A program made the position numbers and the translations under genes. From RPQJ01 sp963778185 (GTDB taxonomy: Bacteria > Pseudomonadota > Gammaproteobacteria > Steroidobacterales > Steroidobacteraceae), in the NCBI GenBank assembly GCA_963778185.1, contig CAVZTF010000003.1, positions 744,001 to 808,000 on the forward strand: a stretch of DNA of 64,000 bases, given 5' to 3'. Positions 55,075-63,626 of this stretch are shown in pieces. The notes below the pieces were generated by a model. It saw nothing but the letters and a program-made list of their open reading frames with translations. It did no database searches and was not told the DNA's origin. The number at the start of each line of letters is the position of its first letter. The stretch's first letter is position 1.

Positions 55075-56775
55075 ATGAGCACCAAGAGCGGATTCCGCAT
55101 CTGCCCGACCACCGGGCTCAAGGTCGACGGCGCGGCGGAGGCCCTGATCAAGGCCAACGCCGTCGCGGCGGTCGTGTTCCTGCTGATCGGCGGACTGTTC
55201 GGCCTCTCGGTCGCGCTCACGCGCTGGCCCGCCGTGCACATCCTCCCCGCCGACTGGTTCTACCTGGCGCTCACCGCGCACGGCTTCGACGTGCTGCTCT
55301 GCTGGATCATCTTCTTCGAGATGGCGATCCTGTACTTCGCCTCCGCGGTGCTCCTCAACTGCCGCCTCGCCGCCCCGCGCTGGGCGTGGGCGCAGTTCGG
55401 GCTGATGCTGGCGGGCGCGCTGATGACCAACGTCACGGTGCTGCAGGGCAACTCCTCGGTGATGTTCACGTCCTACCCGCCGCTGATGGCCTCCTCGTGG
55501 TTCTACCTCGGCCTGGTGCTGTTCGCGGTCGGCGCCCTGATCGGCTGCGCGGTGTTCTTCGGCACGCTGGTCATCGCCAAGGACGAGAAGACCTACCAGG
55601 GCTCGGTGCCGCTCGTGACCTTCGGCGCCGTCACCGCGGCGATCATCGCCGTGTTCACGCTCGCCTCCGGCGCCATCATCCTGATTCCCACCTGGCTCTG
55701 GTCGCTCGGCATCATCAGCGGCATCGACCCGCTGATGTACAAGCTCGTCTGGTGGGGCATGGGGCACTCCTCGCAGCAGATCAACGTCTCGGCCCACGTC
55801 TCCGTGTGGTACGCGATCGGCGCGATGGTGCTCGGCGCGAAGCCGATTTCCGAAAAAGTCAGCCGCACGGCCTTCCTGCTCTACATCCTGTTCCTGCAAC
55901 TCGCGAGCGCGCACCACCTGCTGGTGGAGCCCGGCGTGAGCTCGAGCTGGAAGATTTTCAACACCAGCTATGCGATGTACCTCGCGGTGCTCGGCAGCAT
56001 GATCCACGGCCTCACGGTGCCGGGCTCGATCGAGGCCGCGCAGCGCGCCAAGGGCTTCAACAAGGGCATGTTCGAGTGGCTGCGCAAGGCGCCGTGGGGC
56101 AACCCGGCGTTCGCGGGCATGTTTCTGTCGCTGGTGATGTTCGGCTTTCTGGGCGGCATCTCGGGCGTCGTCATGGGCACCGAGCAGATCAACCTGATCA
56201 TGCACAACACGCTGTACGTGCCGGGCCACTTCCACGCCACGGTGGTCGCGGGCACCACGCTCGCGTTCATGGCGATCACCTACCTCGTGATACCGCTCAT
56301 CTTCCGCCGCCACGTCATGTTCCCGCGGATGGCCAGGCTGCAGCCCTACGTGTTTGGCCTCGGCATCGCCGGGATCTCGCTGTTCATGATGGGAGCGGGC
56401 ACGCTCGGCGTGCCGAGGCGGCACTGGGACATCACCTTCGCCGACGCGCTCACGAGCTTCGAGTTCTCGAACGCCGCGTTCCTGATGCTGGCGCTGAACG
56501 GCATCTTCGCCTGCATGGCGGCGCTCGGCGGCGCGATGTACATCATCGTGACCGTGGGCTCGGTGTTCTTCGGACGCCGCATCGGCGACACGGAGAAGGT
56601 GCAGCTCGGGCCCGCGACGGGCACGCAGGCGGCGGCCGCGGTCGCCGGGTACGGCAGCGCAGGCACGCTCAAGATCCCCGGCACGGTGACGCTGGTGGGG
56701 GTGTTCTTCGTCTCCTTCGTGCTGTACTACTACGTCAACTGGAAATACCTCGCGGAACTCTGGCCGCTGAAGTAG
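55075..56775 (+). CDS. Heme-copper oxidoreductase subunit I lacking the active-site tyrosine; candidate alternative nitric oxide reductase
   Basis: 566 aa, about 13-14 TMs. Low-spin heme His69 (LTAHGFD) and His387, high-spin heme His385 (VPGHFHATV), and three active-site metal ligands His231 (GMGH), His280 and His281 (SAHHLLVE) are all present. The residue four after His231 is Gln235 (HSSQQ), where A/B-type oxidases have the cross-linked Tyr (HPEVY) and cNOR a Glu (HLWVE). The C-type TM7 Tyr position, six before the HH pair, is Leu. A tyrosine-free site argues against ordinary O2 reduction and for NO reduction, like the eNOR-type families. Annotation as a cytochrome oxidase remains possible. 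Confidence 0.85.
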   Translation: MSTKSGFRICPTTGLKVDGAAEALIKANAVAAVVFLLIGGLFGLSVALTRWPAVHILPADWFYLALTAHGFDVLLCWIIFFEMAILYFASAVLLNCRLAAPRWAWAQFGLMLAGALMTNVTVLQGNSSVMFTSYPPLMASSWFYLGLVLFAVGALIGCAVFFGTLVIAKDEKTYQGSVPLVTFGAVTAAIIAVFTLASGAIILIPTWLWSLGIISGIDPLMYKLVWWGMGHSSQQINVSAHVSVWYAIGAMVLGAKPISEKVSRTAFLLYILFLQLASAHHLLVEPGVSSSWKIFNTSYAMYLAVLGSMIHGLTVPGSIEAAQRAKGFNKGMFEWLRKAPWGNPAFAGMFLSLVMFGFLGGISGVVMGTEQINLIMHNTLYVPGHFHATVVAGTTLAFMAITYLVIPLIFRRHVMFPRMARLQPYVFGLGIAGISLFMMGAGTLGVPRRHWDITFADALTSFEFSNAAFLMLALNGIFACMAALGGAMYIIVTVGSVFFGRRIGDTEKVQLGPATGTQAAAAVAGYGSAGTLKIPGTVTLVGVFFVSFVLYYYVNWKYLAELWPLK

Positions 56776-56779
56776 CACC

Positions 56780-57661
56780 GTGAGCAGCACCTGGCGCAGC
56801 ACGTTCGAGATCTTCAAGCCGCGCATCGGCTTCGAGATCATGCTCGCCGGCATCGCCGGCGTGGCGATGGCCAACGGGCGCGGGCTCGACTGGTGGCAGC
56901 TGCTCGCGCTCGCGGCCGCGATATTCGTGGCCGCAGGCGCCGCCGGCGCGCTCAATCACCTCGCCGAGCGCGACCTCGACGCCAAGATGTCGCGCACCCG
57001 GTCGCGCCCCTTCGTGACGGGCAGGCTCGGCGGCGGCGCACGCTGGTATCTGCTCGTGGCCGTGCTGCTCGTGGCCGCCGTCACCACCGCGGGGCTCGCG
57101 ACCAACTGGCTCGCCGCGGCCTACGTGTTCCTCGGCGCGTTCACCTACGGCGTGGTCTACACGATGTGGTTGAAGCGCCGTACCTGGATCAACATCGTGA
57201 TCGGCGGCCTCGCGGGCAGCTTTGCCGTGCTGGCCGGCGCCGCGGCGATCGATCCCATGCCGGGGCCCGCGGCGTGGACGTTCGCGGTCGTGCTGTTCCT
57301 CTGGACGCCCCCGCACTTCTGGAGCCTGTCGATGTACTACCGGCAGGACTATGCGGATGCCGGCGTGCCGATGCTGCCGGTGGTGTTCGGCGATCGAGTC
57401 GCCGCGAAGGCGATCCTCGGCCACACGGTGCCGCTCGCGCTGCTGTCGCTGCTGCCGCTCGCATGGGGTGCGGGCTGGCTGTACGGACTGTGTGCCGCGG
57501 GCGGTGGCGCCTATTTCATCTACCGCGCGTACCTGCTTGCGCGGAGCCCGACCCCGAGCAACGCGATCCGCAGCTTCCTCGCGTCGCTGCTGCAGCTTGG
57601 CCTGCTGCTGGCAGGCGCCATCATCGAAGGCGCCGTGAAGGGCAGCCTGGTCCAGATCTGA
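56780..57661 (+). CDS. cyoE: Protoheme IX farnesyltransferase (heme O synthase)
   Basis: 293 aa from GTG 56780, 4 bp after subunit I. UbiA-fold prenyltransferase with LNHLAERDLDAKMSRTRSRP (Asp-rich motif 1), YGVVYTMWLKRRTWINIVIGG and WTPPHFWSLSM, typical CyoE/CtaB sequences, nine TMs. It farnesylates heme B to heme O. Placement implies the neighbouring enzyme uses heme O (or A if CtaA is elsewhere). Confidence 0.94.
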   Translation: MSSTWRSTFEIFKPRIGFEIMLAGIAGVAMANGRGLDWWQLLALAAAIFVAAGAAGALNHLAERDLDAKMSRTRSRPFVTGRLGGGARWYLLVAVLLVAAVTTAGLATNWLAAAYVFLGAFTYGVVYTMWLKRRTWINIVIGGLAGSFAVLAGAAAIDPMPGPAAWTFAVVLFLWTPPHFWSLSMYYRQDYADAGVPMLPVVFGDRVAAKAILGHTVPLALLSLLPLAWGAGWLYGLCAAGGGAYFIYRAYLLARSPTPSNAIRSFLASLLQLGLLLAGAIIEGAVKGSLVQI

Positions 57662-57664
57662 ACG

Positions 57665-58462
57665 ATGCGCGGCTTGGCCAGACCGGGTCGTAGGTTCGCG
57701 GCCGGCGCGGCGCTCCTGCTCGCAGCCGTGGGGGTTCAGGCTGCGGGTCGCGTCGACGATGCCGAGGCCCTGCGCACCAGCCAGGCGGCGATCGGCCGGG
57801 TTCTCGCGGGCCACGAGCTCGTCGCTGCGGACGGGCGCAGGCTCAGCTTCGAGCAGCTGCGCGGGCGCCCGGTGGTGCTGAGTTTCGTCTACACCAGCTG
57901 CTACCACGTCTGCTCGACGCTGACGCTGCACCTGCGCGAAACCGTCAAGGTCGCCCGTGATGCGCTCGGCAACGACAGCTTCTCGGTGGTCACGATCGGC
58001 TTCGACACCCCGAACGACACGCCCGACCGCATGCGTTCCTATGCGCGCGAGCGCGGCGTGGGGCTCCCCGGCTGGTACTTCGCGAGCGCCGACGCGCCGA
58101 CGATGACGGGCCTCACCCGCGACGCCGGCTTCACCTACTTCGCCTCGCCCAAGGGCTTCGACCACATCACCCAGACCACCATCATCGACTCCGGCGGCCG
58201 CATCGTGCTGCAGGTCTACGGCGAGGACTTCGCGCCACCGCTGCTGGTCGAGCCACTGAAGAAGCTCGTGTGGGGCGTGAACCTCGATCGCGGCACGGTC
58301 GAGGGGCTCGTGAACACCGTCAAGCTCTTCTGCACGATCTACGACCCGGCGAGCGGGCGCTACCGCTTCGACTATTCGCTCATCGTCAACATCGTGGCAG
58401 GCGGACTCGCGCTCGGCATCGCCGCCGCTGGTATCCTCGCGGCGTTGCGTAACGTTCGCTGA
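57665..58462 (+). CDS. SCO1/SenC-type copper chaperone with C-terminal TM
   Basis: 265 aa. Signal peptide to about AGRVDD (residue 28), thioredoxin-like domain with the copper-binding CxxxC in YTSCYHVCSTL (about residues 78-86) and the distal His in GFDHITQT (about 165). After the chaperone domain there is a CTIYDPASGRYRFDYS linker and a C-terminal TM (about 240-258). It should load the CuA centre of subunit II and possibly the active-site metal. Confidence 0.9.
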   Translation: MRGLARPGRRFAAGAALLLAAVGVQAAGRVDDAEALRTSQAAIGRVLAGHELVAADGRRLSFEQLRGRPVVLSFVYTSCYHVCSTLTLHLRETVKVARDALGNDSFSVVTIGFDTPNDTPDRMRSYARERGVGLPGWYFASADAPTMTGLTRDAGFTYFASPKGFDHITQTTIIDSGGRIVLQVYGEDFAPPLLVEPLKKLVWGVNLDRGTVEGLVNTVKLFCTIYDPASGRYRFDYSLIVNIVAGGLALGIAAAGILAALRNVR

Positions 58463-58501
58463 GTCCACGGTCTTGCGCGCCGCCCGGGGGAGTCTGGTCC
58501 A

Positions 58502-60610
58502 TTGAACCTGCTGAAACGAGCCGTCCGGGCGCCGTTCCTGCGCCTCGAGGCGCTGTTCGAGGCGCTGTTCGGACCGCGCCTGAACCCCATCACGCAGCTC
58601 GGCACGCTCGGCTGGTTCCTGTTCTGGATCGTCACGGCCTCCGGCATCTACGTCTACGTGTTCTTCGACACGGGCGTGACCCAGGCCTGGGACTCGCTCG
58701 AACGCCTGAGCCGCGACCAGTGGTGGCTCGGCGGAATCATGCGCAGCCTGCACCGCTACGCCTCCGACGCGCTCGTCATCGTGGTGCTGCTGCACGCGGC
58801 GCGCGAGTTCGCCATGGACCGCATGCGCGGCAACCGCTGGTTCGCCTGGTTCACCGGCATCCCGCTGCTGTGGTTCCTCTATGCCTGCGGCATCACCGGG
58901 TACTGGCTGGTCTGGGACCAGCTCGCGCAGTACGTGGCCATCGCGACCACGGAATGGCTCGACTCGATCGGCATCTTCGCCGAGCCGATCGCGCGCAACT
59001 TCATCGACAGCCGCCGGCTGAGCGGTCGCTTCTTCACGCTCATGGCGTACATCCACATCGCCGTGCCGCTGCTGATGCTGCTCGCCATGTGGGTGCACAT
59101 CCAGCGGCACGCCCATGCGCGCGTCAATCCGCACCGGGCGCTCGGGATCGGCACGCTCGCCGCGCTGGTCGTGCTGTCGCTCGTACGTCCCGCGTTGAGC
59201 CAGGCCCCCGCGAACCTCGACGCCGCGCCGTTCGAGCTCGGCTTCGACTGGTTCTACCTCGCGGTCTTCACGCTGCTCGACCGCCTCGACGGCGGCACGC
59301 TGTGGCTCGCGCTCGTGGGTGGCAGCGTACTGCTCGCCCTGCTGCCCTGGCTGCCACCGCTGAAGAAGGCGCCACCGGCAAGGGTGGACCTCGACAACTG
59401 CAACGGCTGTGCGCGCTGTTTCGCCGACTGCCCGTTCGGCGCCATCACCATGGTGAGCCGCACGGACGGGCTCAAGTTCGAGCAGGAAGCGCTGGTGGAC
59501 CCCGGCATGTGCATGAGCTGCGGGATCTGTGTCGGCGCCTGCCCGACCGCCACGCCGTTCCGCCGCGCAGGAACCCTGTCCGCGGGCATCGAGCTGCCGG
59601 ACCGCAGCGTCGCGGAATTGCGCGACGAGGTCGTGGCGGCCACCGCAGGGCTCGCTGGCGGTCCAAAGGTGCTCGTGTTCGGCTGCACCCACGATGCGAA
59701 CTGCGTTGCGCTCGCCGACGAGTCGACCGCGGTGGTCACGCTGCCGTGCGCGGCAATGGTTCCGCCCTCCTTCCTCGACTTCGTGCTGTCGCGCCGCCAC
59801 GCCGAGGGCGTGCTGATCTCGGGTTGCGCGGGCCAGGACTGCTACGAACGCCTTGGCGACGAGTGGGTCGAGCAGCGCATCGCCAACCAGCGCGACCCGA
59901 ACCTGCGCGACCGCGTGCCCCGCTCGCGAGTCGCCGTCTCCTGGAACAACCCGACGCGCCATCGCAACCTGCGCGAGTCGCTCGCGCAGTTCCGTGCGCA
60001 ACTGCGCGACGAATCCGCGATGGCCGCGCCTGCGGCGACCCCGGCGGCCTGGCGGGCGAAGCTGCGCACGCTCTCCCCGCCGTTCCGCTATTCCGGACAG
60101 GCCGCCGCCTATGCGGCCCTCGTGGCGGTCATCGGGATCTTCGCGACCTGGCCGGCGTACACCTACCTGCAGCGGGACCAGGCGCTGCTGAAACTTAGCT
60201 TCAGCCATGCCGGCCAGCCGCTGAAGCCCTGTCGGCGTTACACGCACGAGGAACTCACCAACACACCCTTCAGCGAGCGCAAGGCGACGAGTTGCGAGCG
60301 GGGTCGCTGGCCGGTCTACGTCGAGCTTGACCTCGACGGCAAGCTGCTCTACCGCGGCACGCACCAGCCGGCCGGCCTGTGGGACGACGGCCCGTCGTCC
60401 GTCTACGCGCGCTTCGAGGTACCCGCAGGCCGACACCACCTCGATGCGCGGCTGCGCGACGGCGGCGCGAAGGACGGGTTCGACTACACCGGCAGCCGCA
60501 CCGTGGAGCTCGCGCCCGGGGAGAACTTCGTGGTGGATTTCCGCGCGGCCGAAGGCGGGTTCACGTTCGAGCTGCCGGCGGCCGTGACGCCGGGACGAGG
60601 TGCGCCATGA
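58502..60610 (+). CDS. Cytochrome b - 2[4Fe-4S] - MvhD-like fusion protein
   Basis: 702 aa from TTG 58502 with GGGGGAG upstream. Residues 1-285 form a cytochrome b-like membrane domain with two bis-His pairs, His84/His98 and His185/His199, spaced as in bc1 cytochrome b. Then two ferredoxin motifs, C300NGCARCFADC and C337MSCGICVGAC, giving two [4Fe-4S] clusters. Residues about 385-460 (FGCTHDANC, TLPCAAMVPP, ISGCAGQDCYERLG) resemble the delta subunit of methyl-viologen hydrogenase (MvhD/FlpD). One more TM (about 535-555) precedes a beta-rich C-terminal domain. Probably the electron-input module of the adjacent reductase, taking electrons from quinol or a ferredoxin-like donor. Confidence 0.8.
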   Translation: MNLLKRAVRAPFLRLEALFEALFGPRLNPITQLGTLGWFLFWIVTASGIYVYVFFDTGVTQAWDSLERLSRDQWWLGGIMRSLHRYASDALVIVVLLHAAREFAMDRMRGNRWFAWFTGIPLLWFLYACGITGYWLVWDQLAQYVAIATTEWLDSIGIFAEPIARNFIDSRRLSGRFFTLMAYIHIAVPLLMLLAMWVHIQRHAHARVNPHRALGIGTLAALVVLSLVRPALSQAPANLDAAPFELGFDWFYLAVFTLLDRLDGGTLWLALVGGSVLLALLPWLPPLKKAPPARVDLDNCNGCARCFADCPFGAITMVSRTDGLKFEQEALVDPGMCMSCGICVGACPTATPFRRAGTLSAGIELPDRSVAELRDEVVAATAGLAGGPKVLVFGCTHDANCVALADESTAVVTLPCAAMVPPSFLDFVLSRRHAEGVLISGCAGQDCYERLGDEWVEQRIANQRDPNLRDRVPRSRVAVSWNNPTRHRNLRESLAQFRAQLRDESAMAAPAATPAAWRAKLRTLSPPFRYSGQAAAYAALVAVIGIFATWPAYTYLQRDQALLKLSFSHAGQPLKPCRRYTHEELTNTPFSERKATSCERGRWPVYVELDLDGKLLYRGTHQPAGLWDDGPSSVYARFEVPAGRHHLDARLRDGGAKDGFDYTGSRTVELAPGENFVVDFRAAEGGFTFELPAAVTPGRGAP

Positions 60611-61002
60611 CGCTGCTCGAATGGCGGGAGGAATTCCGCATCGGGGTCGAGGAGGTCGATCACGAGCACCAGGAGTTGATCGGGTTGATCAACTCGCTGC
60701 ATGCAGCGCTCGACGAAAACCACTCGGCCGACCGGGTCGAGGCGTTCCTGGGCGAGATCTACGCGAATATCTCCTCGCACTTCGCGCTGGAGGAGAAAGT
60801 CATGCGGGCCCGCCGCTACGACGAACTCGCCGGGCACAAGTCCGACCACGAGCGCCTGCTCGACGACCTGCGCGACATGATGGACGAGCAGGCGGGCGGC
60901 GCGACCCTCGACGAGGAACGTCTCGGCGCGCGGCTGGCGCAGTGGTTCTCCAGTCACTTCCAGACCCACGACGCACGTCTTCACAGATTCCTCGGCGTGT
61001 GA
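60607..61002 (+). CDS. Bacteriohemerythrin
   Basis: 131 aa from ATG 60607, ATGA overlap with the fusion gene. The di-iron ligands are in place: His19 (VDHEHQE), His58 and Glu62 (HFALEEKVM), His77 and His81 (HKSDHE), His117 and the following Asp (HFQTHDARL). Bacteriohemerythrins bind O2 or NO; as the last gene of an FNR-controlled putative NO reductase operon it may scavenge or deliver NO or O2. Confidence 0.92.
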   Translation: MTLLEWREEFRIGVEEVDHEHQELIGLINSLHAALDENHSADRVEAFLGEIYANISSHFALEEKVMRARRYDELAGHKSDHERLLDDLRDMMDEQAGGATLDEERLGARLAQWFSSHFQTHDARLHRFLGV

Positions 61003-61035
61003 GGCGCCATGGGGCCGTCCCTGTAAGATGGCCGG

Positions 61036-62040
61036 ATGACGGACGTACGAATTGCAGTCGTCGGAGCCGGCATCGCCGGCCTGGCCTGCGCCCGCGAGAT
61101 CGCGCGCGCCGATGCCCGGGTTACGGTTTTCGAGCGCTCGCGCGGCCTCGGCGGCCGGCTCGGGACGCGGCGCCAGGGTGACTTCGCATTCGATCACGGC
61201 GCGCAGTTCGTGACGGCCCGCAGCCGTCCGTTCGTGAAGTACCTCGAGATCGCCGCGCGTGCCGCAGTCGCGCGGGAATGGGCCCCGCGCATGATGGAGG
61301 ACGACCGCGCCTGGGACGCCCCCATCGACCACTGGCACGTCGGCGCGCCCGGGATGAGCGCCATCGTCCGGCCCCTCGCCCGCGGCATCGAGCTGCAAAC
61401 GGGTGTCGGCGTACACGAGCTCCTGCAGGGCGTGCACGGCTGGGAACTCCGGACCGACTCCGGACGGCCGAACCAGTTTTTCGATGCTGTCGCGATCGCC
61501 GTGCCGGCACCCCAGGCGCTCACGCTCCTCGGCCCGCACGGGCGCGCATTCCGGCACCTGGCCGACGTGCGCATGGCGCCGACCTGGACGGCCCTGGTGG
61601 CCTTCGAGCAGCCAATCGACACCGGGGCCGAGGCGCGGCGCTGGACGAGCGGCCCGCTCGCGTGGGCCGCTTGCGACTCGAGCAAGGCCCAGCGTCCGCC
61701 GGGCCCGCAATGCTGGGTCGTGCACGCTTCGACGCCCTGGTCCCGCGAGCACCTCGAGGCGGATGCGGGCGATGTGGCCCGCCGCCTGGTGCACGAATTC
61801 GGCCGGGCGCTGGACCGTTCCTTGCCGCCGCCGGTGTTCCTGGACGCGCACCGCTGGCGCCACGCCTTCGTCGAGCAGCCGCTGGGCCTGCCCTGCCTCG
61901 TCGACGAGGAAATCGCCGCCGGCGCCTGCGGCGACTGGTGCATCGCGCCGCGCGTCGAGGCCGCGTTCGAGAGTGGCCGCGCGCTGGGCCACAGCTTGCT
62001 GTCGATGGTCGGGCTGACGGCCCCGATGTCCCGTCAGTGA
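61036..62040 (+). CDS. FAD-dependent oxidoreductase, renalase-like
   Basis: 334 aa. N-terminal Rossmann fold VVGAGIAGLACAREI, ERSRGLGGRLGTRR (second FAD motif) and FDHGAQFVTAR, a combination typical of bacterial renalase-like NAD(P)/FAD proteins. Homologues oxidise aberrant NAD(P)H isomers or amines. Starts 33 bp after hemerythrin, so may be the last gene of the same transcript; convergent with the next gene (7-bp overlap). Confidence 0.84.
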   Translation: MTDVRIAVVGAGIAGLACAREIARADARVTVFERSRGLGGRLGTRRQGDFAFDHGAQFVTARSRPFVKYLEIAARAAVAREWAPRMMEDDRAWDAPIDHWHVGAPGMSAIVRPLARGIELQTGVGVHELLQGVHGWELRTDSGRPNQFFDAVAIAVPAPQALTLLGPHGRAFRHLADVRMAPTWTALVAFEQPIDTGAEARRWTSGPLAWAACDSSKAQRPPGPQCWVVHASTPWSREHLEADAGDVARRLVHEFGRALDRSLPPPVFLDAHRWRHAFVEQPLGLPCLVDEEIAAGACGDWCIAPRVEAAFESGRALGHSLLSMVGLTAPMSRQ

Positions 62041-62996
62041 CGCAGCAGGCGGATGCGAGCGCCGTCGTTGGCCAGCAATTCGTAGCCGCCCCAGAGGCTC
62101 ACGGAGACGACCAGCGGGATCACCTCGTAGATCACCCGGTACAGCAGTATCGACGCCAGCAACTCGGCCGGCGGCACGTGCGGCAGGAGCAGCAGCAGCA
62201 TCGACTCCAGCACGCCGAGGCCGGCCGGCACGTGGCTCAGCACCCCCACCAGTACGCTCGCCAGGTACACGGCGAGGAACGGCAGGTAGGCGAGGCGCGC
62301 CGAATCCGGCAGCAGCATGTAGAGAACGGACGAGACGAGCAGCACGTCGATCACGCCGATCGCGAGCTGCAGCATCGTCAGTTTCGGGGTGGGCAGGTTC
62401 ACGGCCCAGCCGCCGAGCCGGATCGGCGCCTTGCGCAGCCGCACGACCACCAGATAGCCCGCGTCCTTCACGAGGCCGAGGCAGCCGAGCGCAAACAGCC
62501 AAGGGCTGGAGATCCGGAACAACGGCGCGAGCTGTTCGGCGCCGAACACGAGCGCGAGGTCGAACAACAGGCCGAAACCGAGCGCGTACGGCAGGTTCGA
62601 GAGCAGGACCGTCGCGCCGACCTCCATCGCCGTGAAGCCCGCGGGCGTGTACATGCGGTAGCGGAGCGCGCCGCCGCTCAGCATCGCCTGCCCGACGGCG
62701 TGGCCGAGCGGAAAGGCGATCAGGGCCGTGAGCATGGGCTTCGCGCGACCGATGCAGTGCTTCACGTAGCGCACCACGGCGACTTCATAGGTGGCCAGTG
62801 CCAGGAATGCGCCGCTCGCACACGCCGCGGCAAGCAGCAGGGTCCCCGTCGGCACTGCACGCATGTTCGCGACCACGTCGGCGACGCTGATGCGCTGGAA
62901 GGTGCGGTAGAGGACGAACGCCGCGAGCGCGGCGATCAGCATGCTCGCGACAATGCCGAGCACCTTCTTGATCCGGCTGCGGCGCGGGTCATGCAT
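62034..62996 (-). CDS. UPF0104 / lysylphosphatidylglycerol synthase-type TM protein
   Basis: 320 aa with eight predicted TMs. It matches the YbhN/UPF0104 group, the flippase-like membrane half of MprF without the aminoacyltransferase domain. Motifs: FPLGHAVGQAMLSGGALRYRMY, SHVPAGLGVLESMLLLL, ILLYRVIYEVIPLVV. Probably involved in membrane lipid handling; no substrate is known. It is transcribed leftward from the Fur-box-like region. Confidence 0.85.
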   Translation of the reverse strand: MHDPRRSRIKKVLGIVASMLIAALAAFVLYRTFQRISVADVVANMRAVPTGTLLLAAACASGAFLALATYEVAVVRYVKHCIGRAKPMLTALIAFPLGHAVGQAMLSGGALRYRMYTPAGFTAMEVGATVLLSNLPYALGFGLLFDLALVFGAEQLAPLFRISSPWLFALGCLGLVKDAGYLVVVRLRKAPIRLGGWAVNLPTPKLTMLQLAIGVIDVLLVSSVLYMLLPDSARLAYLPFLAVYLASVLVGVLSHVPAGLGVLESMLLLLLPHVPPAELLASILLYRVIYEVIPLVVSVSLWGGYELLANDGARIRLLRH

Positions 62997-63041
62997 TGTT
63001 CAATTCTAAGAGCCACGCAGGCTGCGCCGCGAATCGATTCA

Positions 63042-63060
63042 AATGAGATAGATTCTCATT
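63042..63060. promoter_or_regulatory. Fur-box-like palindrome
   Basis: AATGAGATAGATTCTCATT is a nearly perfect inverted repeat close to the pseudomonad-type Fur box (AATGAGAATnATTCTCATT). It lies 46 bp upstream of the UPF0104 gene and 154 bp upstream of the HiPIP gene, so either or both could be iron-regulated. Confidence 0.6.
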
Positions 63061-63213
63061 GGATGCCGTACGACGCAGGGGGGCTGGAACCCGCGCCTCG
63101 TCCCGATGTCTTAACGGACGCCAACGCGTAGAATTCGTGGCAGTGGTCCAGTACGACTGTCGGGCCCGCGGCGCCACACCGCCCCCGACGCATGCCTCCA
63201 GGAGTGATGGTAA

Positions 63214-63549
63214 ATGACCGAGAAAAAATTCCAGCGCCGTGACGTGCTCAAGGGCGCGTTGATGGGTGTCGCAGCCGTGCCGGTGACCGCGCTGCTCGGT
63301 CGCGCCGAGGCCGCGTCCGGCAAGGTCGATCCGAACGAGCCGCAGGCCAAGAGCCTGGGCTACATCGAGGACGCCACCAAGGTGGACGCCAAGGCGAACC
63401 CGAACTACAAGGCGGGCCAGGCTTGCGAGAACTGCCTGCAGGTGCCCGCGGGCAAGGAGAAGGGCGCGGAGATTCCGTGCAACATCTTCGCCGGTCGCCC
63501 CGTGTCCGCCAAGGGCTGGTGCAAGGTGTACGTGAAGCGCCCGTCGTAA
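63214..63549 (+). CDS. High-potential iron-sulfur protein (HiPIP)
   Basis: 111 aa. Tat signal MTEKKFQRRDVLKGAL with cleavage near AEAAS (residue about 33). The mature protein has the four HiPIP cysteines: CENC, C in IPCNIFAG and C in KGWCKVYV, spaced as in the family, binding one [4Fe-4S]3+/2+ cluster. It is a soluble periplasmic electron carrier, and could donate to the CuA subunit encoded at 54525, a functional link suggested by proximity only. Confidence 0.93.
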   Translation: MTEKKFQRRDVLKGALMGVAAVPVTALLGRAEAASGKVDPNEPQAKSLGYIEDATKVDAKANPNYKAGQACENCLQVPAGKEKGAEIPCNIFAGRPVSAKGWCKVYVKRPS

Positions 63550-63576
63550 GCGCTCGCACGGCTGACGTGTCTGGAC

Positions 63577-63603
63577 GGCGCGATCGGGCTTCCCGGTCGC
63601 GCC
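63577..63603 (+). terminator. Hairpin after the HiPIP gene, probable terminator
   Basis: A 12-bp stem (63577-63588/63592-63603, one G-U pair, 3-nt loop) followed by GTTCTGCTT, a weak U-tract, lies between HiPIP and glgP. Confidence 0.6.
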
Positions 63604-63626
63604 GTTCTGCTTGAGGGGGGGACACG

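Noticed and set aside
56735..60439. Long open frame of over 1,200 codons on the minus strand
   Set aside because: Antisense to subunit I, cyoE, sco and the cytochrome b fusion; Arg/Gly/His-rich composition typical of the complement of GC-rich codons, no domains, while the plus-strand genes are all conserved.
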